From: Phoronis ovalis
Lineage: Eukaryota > Phoronida > Phoronidae
DNA length: 17,005 nucleotides
Assembly (NCBI GenBank): GCA_028565635.1
Contig: JAOXYB010022125.1
Span: forward strand, 1 to 17,005
Reading direction: 5' to 3'
In this document: in pieces, positions 1 through 9,354 of the stretch
How positions within the stretch are numbered: the first letter of the stretch is position 1
Layout of the letters: each line of letters starts with the position of its first letter
Program-made: the position numbers and the translations under genes
Notes under the pieces: model-generated
Seen by the model: only the letters and a program-made list of their open reading frames with translations
Told to the model about the DNA's origin: nothing
Database searches by the model: none

Positions 1-833
1 CAATCTCTCCAACATTCAACATTCTCAGCTGGGGGTACACTCTCGGAGTTGTTTACAACTCACCGAATGTCTAGTTACAGCAGGAAGCATAAATAAAAGT
101 TGATATAGTACAGCGTACTTGAAACTGTTTGATAAGAAAATGCAAATACCATGCAAATTATACTTTGAAACAAGGATATGCAATACAATTTGTATCATTA
201 GTTTTTTATGTTAGTAGGATGACATTAAAACAGGTTTTTTTCGATATTAATTTTTAATATAACTTTTAATTTTTTAAAATTTGAAACTTTATTTTCTGTA
301 CATAAAATTATAGCTTTATCAAGTCAGCCTGTATTTAATATATAGTAGGTAATTACATTGTTATCTTTTAAATGTCATATTTGTGTGTACATGTGTAGGA
401 CTATTAGCCACTTGCTTGGTCATGCAAAATTTGAAAATTTATAGCTTACTTTTGTAATGTAAAAATTGTAGAATTATCTAGTCAAACTTTTTTAAGTCTT
501 ATCATACTGTAACATTTCTTATCCGTGTTTACTATTTGGTAATATTATACATAATTCATATGCAACCTCAATGCTACACTTTGATGTAGATTTTTCATTT
601 TAAGAGGGCAATACTTGTGTGTGTGAGTGGTAACAGAAAACTTGAACAGGTAATCGAAAACACTAAAACTGCATTGTTTTCCCTTTTTGATCATTGTGTC
701 ACTAAATGCGCGTTCATGTGTGCGCTTAGTATTCACGATTGTTTCTGTCCAATACGGACAAGTTTCGGTGTGTGATGTAGAATGGACACGCATTAGTGTA
801 CGTTTTTCTCCAATTACTGTGCGACGGACACAA
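1..833. other. Intergenic DNA, no gene seen
   Basis: AT-rich sequence downstream of gene A with scattered poly-T runs. I see no splice-supported coding segment. Short open frames on both strands at 545-995 are not conserved-looking and run into the microsatellite. Confidence 0.5.
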
Positions 834-955
834 AATATATATATAGATATATATGTATGTATGTATGTATGTGTGTGTATATATGTGTGTGTGTGTGTGT
901 GCGTGCGCGCGCGGGACGGACGGATGGATGTATGTATGTATGTATGTATAATAGA
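834..955. repeat. Compound microsatellite (TA, TATG, TG, GC, GGAC/GGAT)
   Basis: A chain of adjoining simple repeats: TA-rich start, then TATG/GTAT units, TG dinucleotides, a GTGCGCGCGC alternating purine-pyrimidine stretch, GGAC/GGAT units and a second block of TATG. It is almost entirely alternating purine-pyrimidine for about 75 bp, a form that can adopt Z-DNA and is usually length-polymorphic. Confidence 0.93.
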
Positions 956-1965
956 TATTATGGAGCTACGAGGTAATTTTTATGACCTTTGGTGATTTTT
1001 GTATTTTTTTGGCATCTTGTCAACTAATTTTCCAATTTTCACCTAGCTATATATCTATGTAACAGTTATGTGCATAGTACTTGAGGTGTGACATCCCCAG
1101 GGTCAAAAAGTAACTTCCAGAAATCTTATCAGAATGAAAAAAAAAACAATAGTAATTTAAATAAGTGCACTTAAGGCAAAACAACAATTTCAGGCTTTTT
1201 TACCAGGTGGATTTCGTAATTTACATGTGATCAACCTGCTGAGAAAGTTGTTTTGTTGTGTAAAATTCACATCACAGTTATATTTACATGTTTTGGGAAA
1301 AATTAATGTACTGGGAAAATTTGAAGTGCTTATTAAATCTTCCATTTTCTCTTAGGTGTAGCTGTTTTGGAAGAAGTTGTCTTTTCTAAATTTATGACAA
1401 ACATTTGATTCTTTATCTATTTTGAAATGAATAGTAATTAGAAAGATTTAATATGTCTGGATTTGTACACCCAGTGCTTGTTTAATGTACATGCAAGTTT
1501 TACCCATTTACATTTTTTAGAAATATCATTTCCTAGAAATTGGTGAATCAGATGTATAGTTCCTGTAAGTTACTACCTCAGGCTGGTAGTGAAGTCAAAG
1601 TTCACACACCAGGAAGTATAAATTCATGCAAACAACTGACACCTGACTGGTTCAACTTTATTATCTTTTGTGCACAGTTTTTAATGCAGAAACCAATCCC
1701 TGATTTAAGATGTTAAGTAGTTTTTATCTCAAATTCACATCCTTGTATAAAGTTGTCACTTGCAATTGATTTACAACTCATGTACTTATACATTATAGTA
1801 TGCTCTTTTTAGCACAATGTAAATACAGTGTATATAAAGTTTCTTGATAATAACATTTATTTGATACCTAGTATGTTGATTTAGTGACAGAATAAAGTCA
1901 GTAAACATTCCAAGCCAGAAACCGAATGTCAAAACTAAATATGCCTATTAGCAAAGGCAAGGTTG
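956..1965. other. Intergenic DNA, no gene seen
   Basis: AT-rich, with many stops in all frames. No lectin, CUB or other recognisable coding motif, no RNA gene seen. It contains an isolated plus-strand AATAAA near 1891 without any supporting gene. Confidence 0.45.
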
Positions 1966-1984
1966 CAGACCCCCACACACAAAT

Positions 1985-2235
1985 GGTTGACCTCTTGACC
2001 TTAGTATTATGAACATAGGATGAACCTCTGAATGATCTTTTAACTTCCAGCGAATTTGACTTTGCCTTTGACCTCATGAACTCAAATTGGATTCATTGAC
2101 CTTCAAATGACTTTTACATATACTTAAAAACCTCAATTTTGAAAGTTTCATGCAATTGTAAGATTTTGACTTTTTGACCTGAATGTTAATTCAGATAGTC
2201 TCTAAACGACCTTTTAACTTCATTTTTGAGCTTCT
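1985..2235. repeat. TGACCT-rich decayed repeat
   Basis: At least five TGACCT hexamers and several TGACTT variants occur in about 250 bp, and the phrase ending TTTTAACTTC occurs twice (near 2036-2048 and 2210-2222), about 174 bp apart. This looks like an old internally duplicated interspersed repeat. The hexamer equals a nuclear-receptor half-site, which may be coincidental. The repeat family is not identified. Confidence 0.5.
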
Positions 2236-2446
2236 AGGGAATTTTAATTTTTTTTCTATCTCAACCCTGTAGCACCAGTTCTTGAATTATGAAATCAACT
2301 ACAATCCCAAAAAATAATTTCAAACATTTGTATTTTTTCAAAAAAATTACATTTTAAAATGTGTATGGACAGTCCACAGAATAAACAACTGTAAAATTCA
2401 GAAAACTTTGAGCTACCAAAGAAATAAGATTATTAAAGGGAAAAAG

Positions 2447-2519
2447 TTTATTTCTGAAAATTTGAGAGTGATTCAGTATAATCTGCATTTTCAAAATTTC
2501 ATAGTGATTATATTTTAAT
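2447..2519 (-). terminator. Candidate polyadenylation signals of gene A
   Basis: On the minus strand an ATTAAA lies at 2519-2514 and a canonical AATAAA at 2452-2447, about 185 and 250 nt past the stop codon. Either would give a short 3' UTR. AATAAA is expected often by chance in AT-rich DNA, and more copies lie further downstream, so the true cleavage site is uncertain. Confidence 0.35.
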
Positions 2520-2701
2520 TTTACTAAATATATAACTTACCCATGTTTTGTAATATTGCTGAATTTGTAACTACAACATATGACTTAGTAAATGGGATTT
2601 TTTCTTATATTAATATTGTATACATATGTTGGCATGGAGTTATGCACAGTTGTGGCAGTATATGAATTGTTTTTCCAAACTTACATATTTTTAAAGAGAT
2701 G

Positions 2702-3371
2702 CTAGTTCATTGGGTACATATAAGAAGCATTGCTTGGTCTGTGACTGTCATCTTTATATAATTGTAGATAGGCTGGTGAAGCATCTCTGTTACTAGCATT
2801 AGCATTTAACTGTGCGAAATTATTTTCAGATCTCTCACTATTTAATCCCATATACCAAGTTCTTGGGGACTTAAGTTCAATGCTGTCATATCCTCTGCTT
2901 TCCACATTTTGTTTATCATTATGTTTTCGAGTATACATTGGACTTTCATAAGCTTTTCCTGATTCAATTATAGAATAATCGTTTCTCATCATTGCTACTG
3001 ATGGTGTAGATGTAGGATTGGATATTGATGTTCTATCACTGTTTATTGCACGATCTGCAGGTAACATGTCATATGGTATGGTTTCGTAAATATGGTCAGG
3101 TGGTATATTATCACCGTAGTTTGTGGTAGCTTTATCATGAGCTGTACCATGTGACGAATAGGGACCCTTATTTCTAGAAGTTTTATGGTTAACACTCTCA
3201 TGACCACTGCTTTGAGATTCATTGGCATGTGGAACTCTAGAATTTTTTTTACTATAATTTTCATGTTTTACTTTTCCTGTGGTACCATTGAAAGCCATTC
3301 CTGAACTTTGATGCCCATGGTGATACTGCTGTGTTCTGTGATAGTTTGACGGTTCCCTTCTGTTGGATTTC
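2702..3371 (-). CDS. Gene A exon 11: tyrosine-rich cytoplasmic tail
   Basis: 670 nt, entered in phase 2 (acceptor TTTCCAG) and ending at a TAG at 2704-2702. The 222-residue tail is polar and basic near the membrane (RKSNRREP) and disordered-looking. It carries many Tyr motifs: HIYETIPYDMLP (residues 851-862), YSII, YDSI and YMGL (919-934, ITAM spacing), and YLQLY near the end. No kinase or other catalytic domain is present. Tyr-x-x-hydrophobic sites can act as SH2 ligands when phosphorylated or as AP-2 endocytosis signals. Which applies cannot be read from sequence. Confidence 0.87.
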
Positions 3372-6300
3372 CTGGAAAAAGAGTTTTTGTTACAGGAAAG
3401 TAGTTATAAACCCACATATAATAATAATCTTTCCCATCTCTATGTCAGGTCATTGAGAAACTGAACATGCATGAATTCTGGTATTTTGCCTTGGAATTAA
3501 ACTTGATAACATTTATCTAAATTAGACTACTGTTTTATTACTCAAGTTGAAGAAATCCGAATGACTTAATGTGAATTAAGCTCTGTTGCTTGTACCCAAG
3601 AAACATTTTATTATATAATTATGTAAAAATCACTCTTTTTTTGCATGCTATATTTCTTGTAATCTTTAAATTTACCTTCTGCATAAAAAGATGGCCAGAA
3701 TTGTCACTAATATTAGTATAGTTGCACCACCTGCTGCCATTCCAATGAGTGCCTCTGAAAAAATATGATGTAATCAGGGTGGAGTTTTGGTGCCAAAAGA
3801 AACCTAGTTGAATTAATTGCTGATGATCAGGTAGTAAAGTGATTGCTTATTTCCGGAATGTGGATATTTTGATACTTTTTATGCAAATTACGCTAAATTA
3901 AGAAAGTTGCACCATATGATGCAATTCACTGCATACCTGTAGTTAATGCAAATGTAGACCCAGCTGATCCTGCTTGTCCCACCACTGGTGTTGTTGTTTC
4001 TTTGGTATTTGTTGATTGTCTTATGTGTGTAGTCATTGACAGTGTTCTGGTAGCAATTGTTGAAGGTGTTGGCATAGTGGTTGTTGACGGTCTCTTTTTT
4101 GTAATTGTTGATGGTATAGTAGTTGTAGTGGTTGTTGTTGGTATAGTGGTTGATCGTGCAGTGGTAGTTGTTGGTATGGTGGTGGTGGTGGTTGTACGGG
4201 TGGTAGTTATTTTTGGTGTGGTGGTGATTGTTGTTGGTGTGGTGGTGGTGATTGTTGTTGGAGTGGTAGTTGTTGGTGTGGTGGTGATAGTTGCTGGTGA
4301 AATGGTGGCTTTTGTAGTGGTTGTTGGTGTAGTGGTGGTTGTTGGTGTAGTGGTGGTTATTGGTGTAGTGGGTATAGTGGTGGTTGTGGGTGTAGTGGTT
4401 GTTGTTGGGGTAGTGGTGGTTGTGGGTATAGTGGTGGTTATTGGGGTAGTGGTGGTTGTGGGTGTAGTAGTGGTTGGTGTAGTGGTAGTTGTGGGTATAG
4501 TGGTGGTTGTTGGTGTAGTGGTTGTTGTCAGAGTAGTGGTGGTGGTTGGTGTACTGGTGGTTGTGGGTGTAGTGGTAGTTGTAATTGTTGATCTTGTGGT
4601 TATTGTTGGTGGTGGTCTTGTTAGTATGGAAATAGTCGTTGATGGTGCAACTGTCTGAAGATCTGGATGTTGTATATGCCTACATTTTATCTTTATTCTT
4701 CCTTCTCCATCTGGAGCATTGGGGTTTATTTTGTAACCTAAAACACAAATAACGTTATGTGACTTTAAGTATGGCATACAGGAATGAACTTCATCTTTTG
4801 GATTAAGTAAGCCAATGATTTCAGATCCTAAAATGTCATGATAGCATTTAGCAGAGAAACCTGGGTTAAGTTTGTCTTAGCTGACATCATAAAAATAAAT
4901 AATTTTCAATCTTAGCAGCTAAAATGGCTGAATAACAATTCAATTGCATATTAAAGCAAAAGATACAAAAATAAAACATAGATAGAAATTTACAACTACT
5001 GAGAATACTTACTGTAAACCTTTAGCAAAAATCCTTTTAGTTGTACTGAGTAATCACTTATGAATTTGATATCAAAGTAATAGCCAGCATATTGTCCTAG
5101 ATTGATATTTTTACCACAGTGTCTTTCTCCAGGAATACTGGGATTTGTCTGAATTTCCATCCAGTCATAAGGGCAATTGTCTTCGTGTTCTATATCTGAA
5201 TCTTTTACAGCCAGCTTGATGCCATAATCTTGGTGTGTAGACTGGACTTCACAGGCACAGCTAGCATAGTCAGGATACGGGTCTGGATAACCAGGTGATC
5301 TGACAAAGAGTTGGTTTGGAACTTCGCCTTCAGATGGCTCACATATACTGTATACTAGATGTTCTGTTCAAAAAAGACTTTTTAAATAAGAGAGAGAAAT
5401 ATAACTTTGTCAAAACATGTACAAAACCAGATGCACAGTATAATCATTACATGGTAGTTCAAACATATATTTGTACTTATAAGCTGCTTTGGTACTCATT
5501 GTTTTATGTGATGTTACAAACTAGAAGAAGTGGTGCTGTACATCTTGACAATATAAACATTACTAAACAATACTCTGAATACTAAAGCAAGTTAGATAAT
5601 GTGTTGGTACAAGGAAAAAACACATTAGTATACAGACTCAAGGTGATACTTTAATATATTGAAGTTTTAAGATTACCTAGTATACAGTTATATTCCACAT
5701 GGAGGTATGTACTTGGCTGTCCATTACATTGCGATATGTTCATTGGATCTAAGAATATTTCACAGTCAGTGTGACCTAAGTGAAACAAAGGCATTAGATG
5801 CAACTGTGAATATTAAATTTAAGGAAAATAGAAAAGCTTCCTTTAGTTTCGAACAATCTTGAACACTTTCAGATTTTCTCATTTTACATTATTGCCGTCA
5901 GTTTTATTCAGTTGATAGGACAGTATGTAGTTCATTGTTTACTATTATGTAATATTTAGAAATCTCACAGACCTGGAAATAAAGATCAAGCAAACAAAAA
6001 TGCTATATTTTAATTTAGTTTATTTCTTTAGTAAGTTGTGATTAATTAATGAATGTATATTGATTTTCATGAAACAGGCGTGTTTAACCTTAAAAATGCA
6101 CATAAATATCAGGTTTGATTATTTAGTTGGAATATGTGTCTTATTTTACAGAAGCATTTGAATCGGCTGTTCACTTTTATGCCGGAAATCCAATTCAGGA
6201 GAGATAAGTTAAATGGTGCACTACTTTTTTTAGGAAAGAATGTGCCATCTGTGGGAGAAATTTGTTATTGTCGCGAGTTTCTAGGGCTGTTTTTTCTTAT

Positions 6301-9300
6301 ACAGGCTCATATTTTATGACAAAAAAAATGCACGGTGATTTAGTGAACTTCAGTTATAGAAGATTGATTAGAGAAAACCTGTTTGAACACAATTATTTGG
6401 ACATTTATAGCCAAAGATTCTGGGACACTAGCTTTAAGCACTAGAAATTTATTAGAAAGCAAACCTGGCTGCCAAGTTTTTAGTTACTGTGAGGTTGTCT
6501 AGTAATGACATAATCTATATACATTAAGCAAATTTTTAATATTCTAAGCAGAAGACCATTAATGTGGAATAGATATGGCAAAATATTGTGATACAAAGTA
6601 TACCTGTGCATTCTGCTCGAATATCCGTGGTAACTTTAAGTGAGCAGTCAGCGAGATCATATTGACAACTCCCACCTGGGTTTTGTCCGTACAGTGCATT
6701 AGTTATATGAATAAGACGTCTGATTATCTGGTTGTTAACTTTGTGATCACAAGTTAACAGCATAGGTCTGTATGCACCTGGCACTGTGCTTAACTCTGGA
6801 GTGGTACAAAGTGTTGAATGCTGTTTACTGAATTCATTTCTTTGTATATCTGAAATTGAAAAACATCACAGTTGAAATATGGCACACTGAATTTTGATAT
6901 GTATAAAATAACAATAAGAAAATAGATTTATTGTCTTAATAATTGATGCTGCTGGTACTGGATAGATATGTGCCTCATCTGTTGAGTACTGTTCCAATTT
7001 TTTTTAAGATGATCTGTATATATAGTGCTTACTAATGTATCAACCTGTTATAAGATAGTATTGCATTTTCAAGATTTAATCTAAATCTACATTTATTTCA
7101 AGTGTGAGATATGTACCAAGTACAAAATGCTTGCTTTCCATAAATTTAGCTGATTCAGTAAACAAAAAAATGAGGTAACTGCCATAGGTTTTCATAATGC
7201 ATACTTGAGTCTTTTTAACATTAATTTTATAAAATGAGCAGAATGTGGCTGTGAATCGTGATGAGAAACTTTAGAAATCATTAATTCCTGAACACCTAAT
7301 TTAATGTCTGAGATGTATGGAAAGATTTTTTTCTATTCCATGATCTTATAATTGCAGAAAACAAATCACTATGTACAGTGATCAGCATCCTCCATTTTTG
7401 ATTCTGATATTGTAGTGAACTATTTTCGCAACAGTTCTGGCACCTGGTGGATGTAGAAAACCTGACAATTTTGCTGTCGGTAATTTTCCTTAAAATCAAC
7501 GCATCACTAAATATGCAGTTTATTTATAGTACATCAGTATACAAAAGCTGTAGGATAAAACTGTATTTACATGGATTGCAATGATATTCTACATGTAGGT
7601 AGTTGCTTAGCTGATAACATGGAAGGTATCGTTGATCAAATGGAGGTTGACAAGTTTCTTTCAAGTCACAGTTTTGTGATGTGACTATAGTGATGTTTTC
7701 CAAGCAGTCATTTGGTTCATAGAAACACCTTACTTGGTCTGGAACAAAACCATGGAAGGCCTCCAGTACCTGGAAATGTCACAATTTTTAGAAAGGACTG
7801 TCACAATGTTCTAATCTATTTAGTCTTCTCTTATTCAAATAAATTATAAGGCTCTTAGTATATACAACCTCCCACACTTTTACACGTTGCAAAATGTAAT
7901 AATTATTACATTTTGCAACTTTATTACACGAGTGGTTACTACACACCTATATTGGATTTCATTTGACTCGATCCCTCCATCTTTACTGAAAAAACTACAA
8001 GCAAACCAGACTTTCTCTGGATTAGCTTAACTTCACAGGTTCAGCAACTTTTTAATGTTTGCTTTGATGTTCCGGTTTATGTTTGATCTGCATTGTACTG
8101 AAAGTCTCAATTTTAGTCTGGCTATTATAAATACTGTCTGTAGAACAATATAATATCAAAAGGCATACTTAGATATTTTCATGATTCTTTGAAGGACAGC
8201 TATTCTTCTGCATATAAAACCAGTATGTAAAATAGTATAAAAAATATGATTATAAAGCGGCACAAATACAAACCTGTATAGCATAAATGATGTCAGGATT
8301 TCCAGATAACCGTGTGTCTTCCTTGCATGAAATGTCTTCAGGTGGGTTACCAGCATGCACTGGCAGGCACTGATCATGTATTATGCCACCCTGCTCATCA
8401 GCTTGTGCTGTAACTTAGAATGTGGTCATATAGTTGTGAATTACAGTTTGTTTAAATTTTCTTATTCAAGCTCATTTTATGGTTTAAAAGCCTCATGTTA
8501 TGTTTCCTAGCTTTTTCAAAGTTTAAATATGGAGAAGAAAATTGTAAATATTGTTACTGAGACTTATGCCGCTTATGTATACATATTCAGACATTTCACG
8601 GGCTATAGGTGCACAGCAGTGTAACTATCTAAATTTACCTTGAATTAATTGCATGTTTGTGCCTTTTATTTGGTTCAGTTTACACCTTTGGGTTTTTTTT
8701 TGCATCAACAGTTAAATAAAAACACTTTTTCAAACCATTTTTAGATTAATATTTTTTCATCATGACATGAACCTCATTTAATTCGCTGAACATGACCAGA
8801 AAGTGTTTTTTTATACTTACGTTCCATGCATTCATACTCTACTTGTACATAGTTACTGAAGATATTGTTGCACCTTGTTATAGGCCCAGGTTGTATAGGT
8901 ATCTCACACTCTTCTAAACCATTGCAGTACAGTTGTACGTCTATTTCAGTCATGTTCCTCATACAGTTATCTCCAGGTTCAAAATAACATCTATTGGCAT
9001 TTGTTTGTCCTGTAAACATTTGGATAATTCTAATACAGTCTGCAGTAACTTGTTTCTTTCAATTCAAATATGCAAAAAACAGATTAACCTTGACATAGTT
9101 TTCTGTCATTAGCCATTTTTACTGCTCTTCATTTGGTTTTACATACTTTTTCCCAACATTAAATAGAGGTACCATACCATATATTCTCTAATAATGACCC
9201 CTGTTCTAACAATTGCTCCCTCTGGTGACTAAAATAAATCAATAATTGCCTTCTTTCTAACAATTGTCCCCTCTAGTAATTGACCTAGGGTGGTAATAAC

Positions 9301-9323
9301 AGCCTTCCCTAACATGGAAATTA

Positions 9324-9354
<31 letters not shown>

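Noticed and set aside
545-995. Short open frames on both strands around the microsatellite
   Set aside because: Low-complexity translation (repeated Tyr-Val-Cys) created by the TATG/TG repeat, with no recognisable motif.
3043-3264. 73-codon second minus-strand frame within the tail exon
   Set aside because: Shadow of the real tail frame. It lacks the motif shared with gene B.
4002-4658. 218-codon plus-strand open frame rich in Val
   Set aside because: It is the antisense of the Thr-rich stalk: ACN Thr codons read backwards give Val-rich frames without stops. It has no splice or domain support.
5347-5352. Alternative acceptor TATACAG for the gene A CUB exon
   Set aside because: Would shift the frame and break the CUB reading. 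The CTAG acceptor a few bases upstream in the transcript keeps phase 1.
6134-6444. Overlapping plus-strand frames in gene A intron 6
   Set aside because: Short, no motif, no initiation or splice context, and two competing frames.
7296-7499. Cys-containing minus-strand frame in gene A intron 5, considered as an extra exon
   Set aside because: Does not match SUEL or CUB cysteine spacing. The flanking exons already join in frame across it and complete their domains.
8156-8377. 73-codon minus-strand frame over gene A exon 4
   Set aside because: Out of frame with the lectin-coding reading and runs through the donor site into the intron.
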